DNA of 64,000 nt from Dipteronia dyeriana (GCA_032871835.1 CM065303.1:53172597-53236596), one strand, 5' to 3'; shown: positions 11,581 to 23,323, counted from the stretch's first letter. Notes: generated from the letters alone by a model not told the origin. Translations and numbers: made by a program.

Positions 11581-12888
11581 GTTAGAAAGAATAAACCCGC
11601 TTGCCTTAGTACTCATGAAAAACCCGTGGATGGAACTAGGTTATTTGGACTTGGTAGGCCTATATGGGCTCATGCCTCCTATTGACTTGGTTGGATTTGA
11701 CCCCATTTGGGGAGCTCAAGCTAAGAGAGCGAACTTTCATGATTTGTTATATGCATAAAGTTAATTTTTTTATGCTCTTTTGATAATTGCTTGAGATTCT
11801 TGGTTGCACATATGCTTATATGTTTTTTTAAATAAGTGTGCACCATTGCTTTGTTTGCAATCCATGTCATATTTATGTTTAAACATGCATTTTTGGACTA
11901 GGAGATTTAATTGGGAAAGTACATTTGAATGACCTATAATTTATCTCCATGACATGTGAACTTGTTTTTAATGACATGCTTTAAAATGATATGCATGAAT
12001 TGAGTTTGATTACTTTAATGCAAAAGTGTGTAAGTGCAAATGAGAGGACTAATCAATAATGATCTTGTATCCATGCAATTAACAAGGATTTTATATCCAA
12101 ATTAGTCTTCTCTCTTTCCTTAATAGTGAAACAAGACTACTATCATACGGATAATTATCCGAAAAAATCAAAAAGGGTGCAATAGTCGCTCATGTCTTGA
12201 TTTGCCTTTGAGGATTGATATAGTTGCTTTATTTTCAAACTTTTTGAAACTATATCTTGTTTGCTTAAGATAAAAGGGTACAAATTGGTTTGAATTCTTT
12301 TGGAAACCCTTTTGATGTTTGCTTTGCCAAATACCATTTGTTTTGGATTTGAATGCAACATGTCTTGCTTGCAAAGCATCATTGTCACACATTTTTCTTT
12401 AAATCAAACTCCTTGAATCTCTCTTAATTACTTATGTTGCATAAAGTTCGTTTATATGATTATGCATTGTAATTGTGTCAATAGCTCTCTTTGCTAAAGC
12501 AACCCGATAAGGGGAGCTCCTTTGCCTATCTCATGACAAAAAAAAGGAGAAGTATTGAGAAATATAGGGGGAGCATTGGTTATGCTTTGAGGAGAGATCA
12601 TGAAAGAGAGTAACCCATTTAGAGGGAGCATTGCACATACATTTTTTCATATTGCTTTATTGAGTGAAATTGCTTTTGATATTTGTTCACCTCACATGTA
12701 CCTGTTCTTGGAAAGTGCTTCTTGCTATTGTTTGTAGGTACAATGATAATTCTACAAAGAGATTAAAGATATTGAAGATTTAGATTGTAGGATCTCCTTT
12801 ATAATGTAGAATTAATCTCTTGGACAATAGCTTTATTTTTGTTTTGTGAGGATTTATTTGTGAGTGGTTGTTTTGTCATGAAATAGCC
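11581..12888 (+). other. Noncoding 3' internal region of TGTAAGG-family element
   Basis: No gene is seen in these 1.3 kb. A remnant of the frame downstream of gag (to about 11758) is followed by AT-rich DNA, with purine-rich GGGGGAGCATTG motifs at 12560-12640. The left part is duplicated at 7632-7918. Confidence 0.7.
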
Positions 12889-12900
12889 AAAGGGGGAGAT
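12889..12900 (+). promoter_or_regulatory. Polypurine tract of TGTAAGG-family element
   Basis: AAAGGGGGAGAT lies directly before the 3' LTR start at 12901. Confidence 0.88.
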
Positions 12901-14015
12901 TGTAAGGACCTTGATTTTATGATTGGCTTATTTCATGGCAAACCACGCCACATTGGGGATGATTGTGTAATGGGTAGCTTAGGTCCTCATTGGCAAGCTT
13001 CCAAGCATCTCCATGACTTCAAGAGCCAAAGGTATATTCACTTGACTTTGCCTCTTGAAGAGTTTAGGTGCACACACACACACCTCATGCATGCTTTGTT
13101 GATCTTGCATTTGTGTTAATATTGATTATATGTGTGCATCTCTTCACAATCACACTTGCACTTCATTTATAGATTTAAGTGTGGTATTGTGTTGTGCTCG
13201 TGCTTGCACGATGGTGTGCATGTTTTAGTGCGTTGAGTGACCATATGAGAAGATCTCATTCTTCTCTTGGTTTGGTTATATGGAGTGAGGTGTCTAGTTT
13301 CAAAAGAGTGTATTTCAATGATTTAAATGTTTTTCAAAACTAACCTTTGTATGGTCTTGTTACCATATATTTTTAAAAAATGATTCAAAATGAGTTTTGA
13401 ACATTTCTGTACAAACTAGACACCCATACCTTTCTAACGGTTTATTATTCGTAATATTTCATGATCGTTTGGATTGGTTTTGAAATCTCCAAAGTGACCA
13501 CAAAAACAGGGCATCTCTGTTGTTGTCCGTTTCTGACCTTTGGTGACTTAAATGACCATAACTCTTTCTACAGACATCCAAATCATATTTTGTAAATTAA
13601 AGTAGAAAGTATACTTCCATATATTTCCAACGGTATATTATATGAAAGGTTTTGATATTGTTTGGTCATGTTTTGGGTCGCTCGAATCTCGAGCTTTTAT
13701 GTTGTCGTGGCTGCACCGGTCCACAAGCGCACCTCACCAGCGCCCCTGGACACTAGGTGTGCACAGGTGTGGTGCCTGTCGACCAGGACAGCTCACCAGC
13801 GTACTGAGTAATACTCTGGGCATTTGCAAAACTATGTAGTTTTGCTCTAGGGCTCATATTTATATGTCATCTTCTTCCTCACTTGTTTTTCAGAGCTTCC
13901 AAACCATTTTTTAGTGTGAGAAAGTATTTTTTTTTGAGAGAGAAGCTCCAAGAGTGGTTCCTTAAATCTCCAAACCCAAAACTCATGCATCCATTGCATT
14001 AATCACACATGGGTC
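12901..14015 (+). repeat. 3' LTR, TGTAAGG family, interrupted
   Basis: It aligns with 7919 to about 9029 and is cut after CACATGGGTC, where a reverse copia LTR begins. In the 5' LTR the same sequence runs on as CACATGGGTCTTCATCAATC. The remaining half of this LTR is not seen to the right in the window. Confidence 0.88.
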
Positions 14016-14550
14016 TGTTAGGATTTCGATTAACACAAAAACTAAAATGCATATGCACATAATTAATCCCAATAACCTAAACATGTTTCTATAGAATGAT
14101 TAATCAAACCCTAATATACATAATATAACCCATGTCATTTCAAGAGAAAAGAAGTAAATCAAAATGCGGAAGCGTACCTGAATCCATTACTGAAGATTTG
14201 TGAACGGGTTGTGATCTTCCAAATTATCACGACCTTTATGAACCCTGTCGTGTACTATTTTGCTCTGTTGATGGGGATACAGAGAGAACAAAAGTATCGT
14301 GTAATTTGGGGACAATAACCCTAAATATATATAATAATCAAATTATTATATGTTGACTATTTCTAATTCGGCCCCTCAACAAATTAGAAATAGCACTCTG
14401 GTATCTACACATTAATTCCATGACAATTACACCCTTAAGCCTTAATACTTTAAATCTTAATTAGATCACTTTAATTTAGGCTTAACCAAAAGATAGCATA
14501 ACACATTTAATATTTACATGTGTGGCCCCATATGATGGAATTTTTCAACA
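14016..14550 (-). repeat. 3' LTR of reverse copia element (535 bp)
   Basis: On the plus strand it runs from TGTTAGGATTTC to TTTTTCAACA. On the minus strand it therefore opens TGTTGAAAAATTCC and closes GAAATCCTAACA. GGGTC at 14011-14015 would be the target-site copy on this side; its partner is missing along with the other end. Confidence 0.9.
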
Positions 14551-14560
14551 ATCTCCCACT
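14551..14560 (-). promoter_or_regulatory. Polypurine tract of reverse copia element
   Basis: Read on the minus strand it is AGTGGGAGAT immediately before the LTR start, as in other copia elements. Confidence 0.85.
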
Positions 14561-16189
14561 GGGCCACATATGTAACTTTACAAATGTGTATGACTTTATG
14601 AGCTCTAAAATTTTTCTATCATAATTTTAGGGTATATCCGAACAATCTCGTCCATTGATTATGCCGACATAGGATCAAAGTGGCTTTCGTCACATTTAGC
14701 GTGACTAAACCCATCAATGGTCATGTATACCAACATAACCAAATGACATAGATCAATCATGGATGCATAGTATAGAAATTACATGCAATGTGATCTATAC
14801 ATGTCTATTCCAACTGGTCCTACTTCATTCCTTAGTGAGATCTGAAACAAATATTATGGTGTGTAATATTAATCTAGAGGGGGTGAATAGATTTTACATA
14901 AATTTTACCCAATTTTTGTTAATGGTCAATTAGATGAAAATACCCCTAACTAGTCACATTAAAATCACAAGTGTAAAAATACGAAAATAATAAAGACACT
15001 TGAGATATACATGGAAACCCTCCAAATGGAAAAAACCACGGGCTATTAAGTGTGCCACACTCGAACAACGAATCCACTGATGATAGAGGCGTTACAACCT
15101 ACTCTCGGTATATAACCCACTACCACTACCTAATCCCGGTATTAAGTGGACCCAGTCCAATTTGCTTACGCTTGAATCAACCTATTCCCGGATGCAACGC
15201 AAGACTTACTTCTCAATGAAGAGATAAACACCCTATGTGAATATATGATGATATTCAAACAACAAACAAGGCTAGGGTACCTTATATGCTTATCTAGGGT
15301 AATTAGATGGCAATAAATGCAATCCTAGATATCAAGATTTAAATGACATGTCATAAAGCTTAGCTAAACATAGAACAAGCAATCCTACGAAGCTATCATA
15401 AAGGCCAAATCAACACATGTTGTCATTAAGCATGGAAAGGACTATAATGCAATCACTAAATGCAATCAATGAGTCCTAAAAAATATCTAAATGCAAAGCA
15501 TAGAGATTTAGCTAGAAGTTATCATTAACAACAATCCTAGCTATCACAATACAACACTCAATCATGTCATCACAACAATCTCTAATTTGTATCTAAAGAT
15601 GTTCTAAGATCATACAAATAATTAAAGAGAAGGTTTAGCAAGTAAAACACTTAACTTGTAAGAAGATAGTGAAGAACTTACCAAACAAGATGTGATGAAA
15701 CAAACCTATCCATTGATGCACTCTAAATGAACTTAGATGATGCAAGATAAAGTTTTTATGCACATGGGAATGCTTTGAGTGATTAAATATGAGTTTTTGG
15801 AAGTGTTTTTCCTTTGAAATGTGTTCTAAGGAAAATATGTGATGTTCTGAACTCGTACACGACCTTAAACCAAAGAGTTATATATATGAGATCCAAACAA
15901 AGTGAGGTCGTTTTGGAAAAAACGTTCCAGCTTCCACTATGTGCGCTGGTGACATGCGCTGGTTGAGTAGAGCACCACCAGCGTGTTAGGTCTGTGAGTT
16001 TTGTTGGCATTATTCTATATCAAAACAACATTTACTTTGTATTGTTTAGTTGTCTAGGATTCATGATGATTCAAGCTTCAAAGAAGAAATGACAACTATT
16101 CAAGCAAGTTCAAGTCTTCAAAGGGAAAAGTGCTTCATGATTCTACAAAGGTATATTAAGACCTTCCTTTTCTCTTTCAAGGCTTAAGC

Positions 16190-16365
16190 GCACACACACA
16201 TATCATACATTTGTGTTCCTGCATAGTTGTGCACCTTTATAGGCACACACACACATATCATACATTTGTGTCCCTCCATAGTTGTGCACCTATATAGGCA
16301 CACACATACAATTCATTCATATGTGTCCCTGCATTGTTGTGCACCATGTATAACACATTCACACT
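16190..16365 (+). repeat. Three imperfect tandem units of about 60 bp in LTR
   Basis: The motif GGCACACACA...CATTCATATGTGTCCCTGCAT-GTTGTGCACC is repeated three times. The related LTR at 25354 has two units (about 25560-25670), so the array has changed in length between copies. Confidence 0.8.
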
Positions 16366-16795
16366 CTTTAAGATGAATGTTCATGCATTGGTTTGGTAAT
16401 AACATGTTTTGGAATATGCATGATTGGAAACTATCTCTATGTAGTTTGCATTCTAGTGTGAATTGTGTTTGTGTTTGTGTGTGTATATGTTTGTATAACA
16501 TGGATATTGAACTTGGATTTAGTCTTAAATCATTCTTGATTGAGTTCCAGTCGTTTCGGTTACTCATACTATTGATTTCAAGTTCAAAGTCAAAAGATAC
16601 TACACTTTCAACTCATGTTTCATACATTGTCTTTGTCTTCGTATATCAAGTTGAATTATTATGTTCTAGGTTAAGTATCCTATATTTCCATGTCCGTGTG
16701 AGAGTTTCGGTTCATAATCCGTAAACGGATTCAAATTCTGAATTCGGAGGCTGGAGAACGGTGGAAGAACGCGAGGGAAGCGCGAGATGAATGCA

Positions 16796-16851
16796 CCATG
16801 GCCAAAGGCCATGGAGGTGTGCATGCCCGAGATGGCGCGTGGCCATCTCGG
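16796..16851 (+). promoter_or_regulatory. Double hairpin upstream of LTR TATA box
   Basis: Two perfect inverted repeats sit close together. CCATGGCC-AAA-GGCCATGG is at 16796-16814. CCGAGATGGC-GCGTG-GCCATCTCGG is at 16827-16851. They lie about 60-115 bases upstream of the TATA box at 16912. Confidence 0.7.
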
Positions 16852-16911
16852 CCGCACAAACTTACAAAGGTGGGCAAATTGATCTTTTAGATCCTTTCTT
16901 TCCCTCTCCTT

Positions 16912-16918
16912 TATAAAC
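16912..16918 (+). promoter_or_regulatory. Probable LTR promoter TATA box
   Basis: TATAAAC follows a pyrimidine-rich stretch and precedes a CTCTCTCCCTCTCACA patch, a common plant core-promoter layout. The second LTR keeps the same arrangement at 26241. Confidence 0.6.
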
Positions 16919-17939
16919 TCTCTCCCTCTCACATTTCATTCTAAGGTAGAAGAAAATGTAGTGCAGAAAATTTCCAGGTTTTTTCTCTCGACTTTGAATC
17001 ATCATATCTCTCTCATTTCTTATCCGATTTGAGTGATTCAAGTTGGAGAAGTTTAGTATTGAAGTCCTTTATCATCTCCAAGCAACCCTGAAGTCATTTG
17101 TTCAAATTTTCTGGTGGATCGCGCCATTTTTGTGACTACACTCGAAATTATCAAGGTAGTTGTTTATCTTTTGATTCCTTGATTCTAATGTTCAATTACC
17201 TTGGGTCTTCTTCCTATTGTTGTGTATTTGACTTGAACAAATGTTGATGAGTGATAGATCTTCATTTAAAAGCTAGATTGAGTTTCAATTGAAATCTCAC
17301 ATGTTGAGTTAGGTTTTGATTTTACCTATGTTTTCACATGTTTGGGATTGTATTGTGCTAGCTTTGAATCTAAGACTATTTGTACTTTGATTGACTTTAT
17401 TTTCATGATTAATAGTCTTATCATGTGCTAAGAACTCACTTGTTGAATAGATCTAGGATTAGCACATTTGATTTTATATTTAGAGTCTATTAGAGTTTAA
17501 TTGACTATTTTTGTGAATATGTGCTCTAAATGATTGCTAGAGATTTGATTGATCATATCTTGTGTTTCTAGCATTTTTGTGTTAGTACTAAAGTCTTGAA
17601 TATGTACTTCATGAACATGTTTATTTCAAGCTTTAGCAACATGAATAAAATCTAGGTTTAAAGTGTGTGTTTGGAAATTTGGCAGGCTCTAGATTTTTGT
17701 TCATGTATAAGATCTAGACAATCTTGTTTTGTGAACTTTATTGTCTATGTCTAGATCTTCATAGAGTGTACCTAATCCATACATTTCATATGCTCATGCA
17801 TCATCTTATGTGGTGTCACTTTTGGATTATAAACTAGAAAAATATACTTTGTGTGCTCATTGATTAATTCTAGTTTCCATAGAATTTGTTGATATTCTTA
17901 TTCTATGTTGCGTGCTTGTTTGCGTTTTGCATTCATGAT

Positions 17940-18260
17940 CACATAGATGCCTTGTGAGAAGGAATTCTTGACAATTGGTGTGAGACCTATGGTGTTGAGT
18001 AAGAAGTCTTGGCAAGAGGTGTGAAGCCTTGGATTATGGAGCAAGGAAGTCTTGGCTAGAGGTGTGAAGCCTTGGATAGTCGAGCAATAAGTCTTGCCTA
18101 GAGTTGGGAGAACTTGGATAGGTGAGCAAGGAAGTCTTGACTAGAGTCGGGAAGACTCAGATAGTTGAGCAAGAAGTCTTGCCTTGGGTTGTAAAGATCT
18201 GGATAAGGTGAGCAAGGAAGTCTTGACAAGAGGTGTGAAGCCTCGGATTGTTGAGCATAG
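17940..18260 (+). repeat. About seven 40-46 bp tandem units in LTR
   Basis: Each unit carries AAGTCTTG-C/A-C/A-TAGAG, a GGTGTGAAG or GTCGGGAAG variant, CTTGGATAG and GAGCAA. The block is kept in the related LTR at about 27170-27480 with similar unit number but different point changes. Confidence 0.82.
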
Positions 18261-18851
18261 GGCGACAACTTCTAGAGTAGGATAGGATGGTAGTTTCTAG
18301 GTGAAGGGGTCACTTGAGAGATTGTACTTGTCTTATCTACTAGTGGATTTTGTTTGCCAGTGGCTGCTAGCCCGTGGATGTTTCCTCTTCGGAGGTTTAC
18401 CACGTTATATCTTGTGTCAACTTTTCTCTATCCCTATTTCTCTTATATTGCTAATTGTTATTTGAATAATGTGGATAGAACTTTATATGTAAGTTGACTT
18501 TCTTATACAATATTGTTTGTGTATGTTAGATAACTTTGTATCTTGTGATATTTCATTCAAGTTGTAAAGTATCACATTGTAATACTCTAAGTACAACTTA
18601 TGGAATGTTATCTACATTGAATATATTTGTTTATAAGATATATTGATTCTTGTTGTATGTTTTGTAGACTAAGAGTGGAGATTTGAGCATACATGAATAT
18701 ATTGTTTTCTCATAACAATCATGTTGAATGTTAATTTGTAGGCTTATCAAGGTTTTGTCACTAGTCTAGAAAGATTTGTCAAAATTGAGAGACAACCTAT
18801 TCACCCCCCCTAGGTTGTTTGGTATAACCTTGTACACATTCTTTCACAGCG

Positions 18852-19125
18852 CACAGCCTAATTTTACAATAGGCGCTGGACAAGTAGCGTATCCCAGTGG
18901 CGCATCCCAGTGGCGCAACACATGCGCAAATCCTCTGGAATGTTTGCGCTGGTGAGGCTACGCTAGACGAGTGGCGCACAACCAGCGCACGCCTATTTTT
19001 TTCAACTGTGCGCAGGTGCAACAACCCAGCTCAGTGGCGCAACACATGCGACAACTCACTGGAATGTTACGCTGGTGAGGTGCGCTGGTCGAGTGGCGCA
19101 CCACCAGCGTAAAGCCTAATTTCAA
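18852..19125 (-). repeat. About 95-105 bp tandem repeats rich in GCGCTGG / CCAGCGC
   Basis: At least two units (about 18908-19010 and 19028-19125) share AGTGGCGCAACACATGCG, CTGGAATGTT-CGCTGGTGAGG and GAGTGGCGCACCACCAGCG. A third unit lies on the other side of the nested insertion (15930-15983). The TGTTAGG solo LTR landed inside this array. The 7919 LTR has only one divergent unit. Confidence 0.8.
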
Positions 19126-19463
19126 CACTCAAACACATAAAATCAATAAGTTCAAGAGTGATGAAAAATGCATCCTATTCTAATGACTAGCATGACATAA
19201 AACTTTGATTACAAGATGCACATAAATCAACAAGAGTCATTTAAACCAAAATGCACACAAGATTAACCACACAACATATATGAATAAGAATTATGCATGA
19301 ATATGTGAGTGTGTGCAACTATCTCTTCAAAGCAAGTAAACACAAGAATTTTACCTTCAGTGCTTCTCCTCTTGAGGTCTTGAGAGCCTAAGCTACCCTT
19401 ACATAATACCCCAAAATGTGATTTGTTTACGAAATAAGCCAATCAACAATTGAGGACTTTACA

Positions 19464-21600
19464 AGATCAAAACTTAACACAATGTAACAGAGTTTAATTA
19501 ACTGAATACTTTATTTCTGATCAGAAAAATATCCAAATACATAAATACATGAGTATATCCAAAATAAAAAATAAAACAATAAAATACAAAATTATACAAA
19601 CTCCCACTATAATGTGATATTCTCACACAAAATAACACCCATATGAGCAGTATGCTCATGAAAGACCTTGGGTGGTAATCCCTTTGTAAGCGGATCCACT
19701 ATCATGGAGTTTATCCCAATGTGCTCTATGAATATATGTCCACTTTGCACTCGTTCATTCACAACTAGGAACTTAATGTCAATATGCTTTGACCTAGATT
19801 AGTTCCTGTTGTTTTTAGAATATATCACTGCTGACTTATTGTCACGATATAGTTTGAGTGGTCTTTCAACACCCTTCAGAATGCGTAGCCCAGTGATAAA
19901 ATTCCATAGCCATATTCCATGGTTGGATGCCTCATAACATGATACAAACTCTGTTGCCATGGTGGAAAAAGTTATAAGTGTCTATTTTGCACTCCTCCAA
20001 GATAGAGCTCCACCAGCCAACAAGTATTTATAGCCTGATGTGGATCTCCTACTGTCTTGGCATCCAGTATAATCAGAGTCGGAATACTCTATGATCTCAA
20101 ACTGATCTGATCTCCTATATGTGAGCATGTAATCTTTTGTTCTTTTCAAATACCTCATAACCCGCTTGGTTGTTATCCAATGATTCATCACAGGGTTACT
20201 TAAATATCTGCCAAACATACCAACAATGTACGCAATATTTAGACGTGTACACACCTGAGCATACATTAGACTCCCTACAGCTGATGCATAAGTAATCTTC
20301 TGCATTTCGTTAGCTTCAAGGTTACTTTTAGGGCGCTGATTGAGACTGAACTTGTCTCCCTTAGCGACAAGGGTGTCATCTGGTTTGTTGTCCTGCATGC
20401 CAAACCTTTTGAGCACTATATCGATATAGCTCATTTGTGATAATCCAAGAATACCCCAAGAGCGATCTCGTTGTATCTGAATCCCTAATACAAAACAGGT
20501 GTCACCAAGATCTATCATCTCAAAATTCCTTGACAAAAATCTCTTGGTTTCATGCAACATGCCTATATCATTTGTGGCAAGCAACATCTCATCGACATAT
20601 AAAACCAGGAATATGTGCTTACTCCCACTTAATTTGTGATACACACAACTATCAACAACGTTTATCTCAAAACCAAACGAGATAATCACTTGATGAAACT
20701 TATGGTACCACTGACGAGAAGCTTGCTTGAGTCCATAAATGGATTTTGTCTATTTGCAAACCATATTCTTTAGGTCTCCCGACTCAAAGTTTTCTGGTTG
20801 TACCATATAAATTGTTTCGTCAATAACACCATTGAGAAACGCCGTCTTGACATCCATCTGATGAAGTTCAAGGTTAAAATGTGCAACAAGTGCCATGATT
20901 GTCCTAAAAGAGTCTTTCGTTGAAACTGGAGAGAAAGTCTCTTTATAGTAAATCCTTTCCTTTTGGGTAAAGCCTTTAGCTACAAGACGAGCCTTATACC
21001 TCTCCACATTATCTTTCGAATCCCTTTTGGTTTTAAATATCCATTTGCAACCAATGGATTTCGCACCTTCTGGTAATGGGACAAGTTCCCAAACCTTATT
21101 GTCTTGCATAGACTTATATTCCTCATACATGGCATCAATCCACTTTTGAGAGTTGGAACCCTATATGGCTTAATGGAAGTTGATTGGATCATTTCCATCA
21201 TTCTAATGTTTTCCTCATGTTCTTAGAGAAATACGTAAAAATCGTCTGGAATAGCATTTCTCCTTTCTCTAGTGGATCGCCTTAATGGCACTGGTTCTTG
21301 ATGTTGTTGAGTTTGTTCCTCAAGAACAATTACCTCATCTTGAATGGGGGTTGTTCAACATTGTCTGGTTGAGGATCCAGATTCACTTCTTGATCAATGA
21401 TAGGTATAGAAACCTGTACATTGTCAAAAGAGATAATAGGAATCGTAACCGATTCTTCCTCAAAGACAATGTCTCTAACCTTATTTCTCCCCCCAAACTC
21501 AACATCCTCAAAAAATGTTGCAGTTCTCGTTTCAAAAGGTTGACCTAAGTTTGAGATCATAAAACTTATAGCCCCTTGATCGCTTAGAGTAGCCAATGAA
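19464..21600 (-). pseudogene. Reverse copia reverse transcriptase and RNase H
   Basis: On the minus strand RT starts near 21600 with the acidic linker. It passes SIGCKWIFKTKRD and ARLVAKGFTQKE (about 21070-20970) and FLNGVIDETIYM (about 20840). It meets a TAG just before SIYGLKQASRQW (about 20745) and continues to RNase H. The catalytic box is YVDE instead of YVDD (20588-20599), so polymerase activity should be lost. RNase H (about 19980-19640) keeps MATEFVSCYEA, YRDNKSAV and DPLTKGLPP but has a TAG at 19982 and another stop near 19800. Confidence 0.92.
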
Positions 21601-21689
21601 ATAGCTGCTCACAGTTTTGGAGTCCAATTTCCTTTCATGTGGACTATAAGGCCTTGCCTCAGCTGGACATTCCCAAATGTGAAAATGTT

Positions 21690-22440
21690 TTAGACTTGGC
21701 CTTTTGCCTATCCAAGGCTCATAAGGTATTTTACAACTTCATTATTCTTCCTCTATTTGCCCTTATCCTTATAGGTGCTAGCCAAATGAGCAATTTCGGT
21801 CATATCTTGCTTCAGTCTCTCTTCCTCTTACACATAATAAGAAATGAGCTCATTAAGAGTCCATTTCTCCCTTTTACAATTGTAACTGACCTTAAACTGA
21901 CTATATTGTGCAGAAAGTGATAATATTACCAAATGCACGAGCAAGTCGTCAGACAGCTCGAGCTTCAGTGCCTTAGGTTTAGAAGCAATATGAGACATTT
22001 TCATAATGTACTCCATAATGTTCCCTTTGCATTTGTACTTCATAGAAATCAAGCTTTCCAAATGCAGTGCTTGTTTCTGCCTTATCGTTTTTTCGCAAAA
22101 TGCTTTTCAATTTCGGTTAGGAACTCTTTGGCTTTGGTTATCTTTTTAGATATTGCACCCCTAAATACCTCTGGAATGTCGCGCTTGATGATCATAAGAC
22201 TCATGCGATTTGAGCAATCCCACTTCTCAAAGTTCTTCCTATTATTAAGAAAACTTGCATTCGTAAGAGAAGCGGGTTGCTCAACCCGAAATGCAAGGTC
22301 CAGATCTATGCAGCCGAGAACAATGAGTATGTTCTCCTTCCAAATCCTTAAAGTTGATCCCATTAAGCATGGGTATAGAGTTGGTATTAGCAGATATAGT
22401 AAAACATTAGCTTGAAAGAGAACAAAACAAACACACAAAC
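21690..22440 (-). pseudogene. Reverse copia gag fragment joined to integrase tail
   Basis: The gag core reads on the minus strand in two frames: ENILIVLGCIDLDLAFR to EIEKHFAKK (about 22345-22085), then LESLISMKYKCKGNIMEYI to WTLNELISYYV (about 22060-21828). The usual EEERLKQD and AHLAST-KDKGK blocks follow with a stop between. Around 21690-21760 gag gives way to the end of the integrase region (ECPAEARPY and SYFIGYSKRSRGYKFYD), so CCHC, protease and the integrase core were deleted. At least two frameshifts are present. Confidence 0.85.
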
Positions 22441-22480
22441 ATGCTCACATTATTAACCAAATACAATGATCAACAAATTC

Positions 22481-23323
22481 AAATAATGGTAAGTCACATC
22501 TCAAGATACCTACCACAACATTAATATCAAGTCTTTGGAAAGTAATATTAATTGTAAGTGGTACTCTTGTTGTAGTGATCAAACATTGACAATAATTAAT
22601 GTCAAATAATAAATCTATCTTTAGATCGACTTATTATTCACATGCCAAACCTTATAATCATCACATATTTATCACCACAGGTGTATGTGTAATTCGGCCA
22701 AGTATTAACCTTCATTTGGGTCGACTAATACTCGCATGAATTTACACACACAAAAACATTCAACATCCCTCATGAATAATCTACACAAGAGAGGTCACTT
22801 TGGCGACATCCTGTTTCAATTAGCCCATTTAGAATGACAGACTACTTTATTTAACCATAAAAGATATACCAAATAATGGCCGGTCTCATCTTAAGATACC
22901 TAGTACAACATTAATATCAAGTCTTTAGACAATAATATTAATTGTAAGTGGTACTCTTGTTATAGTGATCAAACATTGACAATACTTTATGTTAAATAAT
23001 AAATCTATCTTTGGATCGACTTATTATTCACATATAAAACCTTATAATCATCACATGTTTACCACCACAGATGTGTGTACAATTCGGTCAAGTATTAATC
23101 TTCCTTTGGACCGGCTAATACCCGCATGAATTTATATACACATGTGGTACTCTTTTAGTAGTGATCAAACATTGACAATAATTTATATTAAATAATAAAT
23201 CTATCTTTGGATCGACTTATTATTCACATGTAAAACCTTATAATCGTCACATGTTTACCACCACAGATGTGTGTGCAATTCGATCAAGTATTAACCTTTC
23301 TTTGGACCGGTAAATACCCACGT
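22481..23323 (-). repeat. 390-bp tandem repeats in copia leader
   Basis: Unit A is about 22481-22870, unit B about 22871-23143, and partial unit C about 23144-23323. Shared blocks are GTGGTACTCTT, AGTGATCAAACATTGACAAT, AAATAATAAATCTATCTTT, CGACTTATTATTCACAT and TGTTTACCACCACAG. Units B and C miss a segment present in A. The array lies where the leader upstream of gag is expected and ends at the junction with the next element. Confidence 0.85.

Larger units (their letters stand above)
7919..14015 (+). mobile_element. Non-autonomous gag-only LTR retrotransposon, TGTAAGG family
   Basis: It has a 2260-bp 5' LTR, a tRNA-Met primer site, about 2.7 kb of internal DNA, a polypurine tract and a 3' LTR interrupted at 14015. 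The internal part holds only a decayed gag-like frame with a zinc-knuckle remnant. I see no protease, integrase or RT, so it matches the class described as LARD or TR-GAG elements, mobilised in trans. LTR ends differ by about eight positions in the first 190 bases, so both are recognisably paired. Confidence 0.85.
15984..18846 (+). mobile_element. Solo LTR of TGTTAGG family, TSD CAGCG
   Basis: It starts TGTTAGGTCTG and ends ATTCTTTCA. It aligns with the 25354 LTR over nearly its whole length. CAGCG occurs at 15979-15983 and 18847-18851, a perfect 5-bp target duplication, so this is a solo LTR of 2863 bp inside another solo LTR. It contains a TATA box, two hairpins, a run of about 60-bp CA-rich repeats and a block of about 45-bp repeats. 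Confidence 0.94.
14843..19463 (-). mobile_element. Solo LTR of TGTAAGG family in reverse, TSD AGATC
   Basis: Its right edge read on the minus strand opens TGTAAAGTCCTC and matches the start of the 7919 LTR. Its left edge matches that LTR's end (reverse of TATTCACCCCC). Both sides carry AGATC (14838-14842 and 19464-19468), a perfect 5-bp target duplication, so it is a solo LTR inserted in the reverse copia 3' untranslated region. Without the nested insertion it is about 1.75 kb, shorter than the 2.26-kb LTR nearby. No internal domain is present. Confidence 0.93.
14016..23323 (-). mobile_element. Reverse copia element, internally deleted and 5'-truncated
   Basis: On the minus strand it reads leader with tandem repeats, gag, a deletion joint, RT, RNase H, polypurine tract and 3' LTR. 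The zinc knuckle, protease and most of the integrase are missing. Its 5' LTR and primer site are absent at the right end, where it abuts a truncated element near 23324. A solo LTR (14843-19463) interrupts its 3' untranslated region. Confidence 0.9.

Noticed and set aside
18797..19112. Frames in the GCGCTGG array as genes
   Set aside because: They are by-products of GC-rich tandem repeats inside an LTR.
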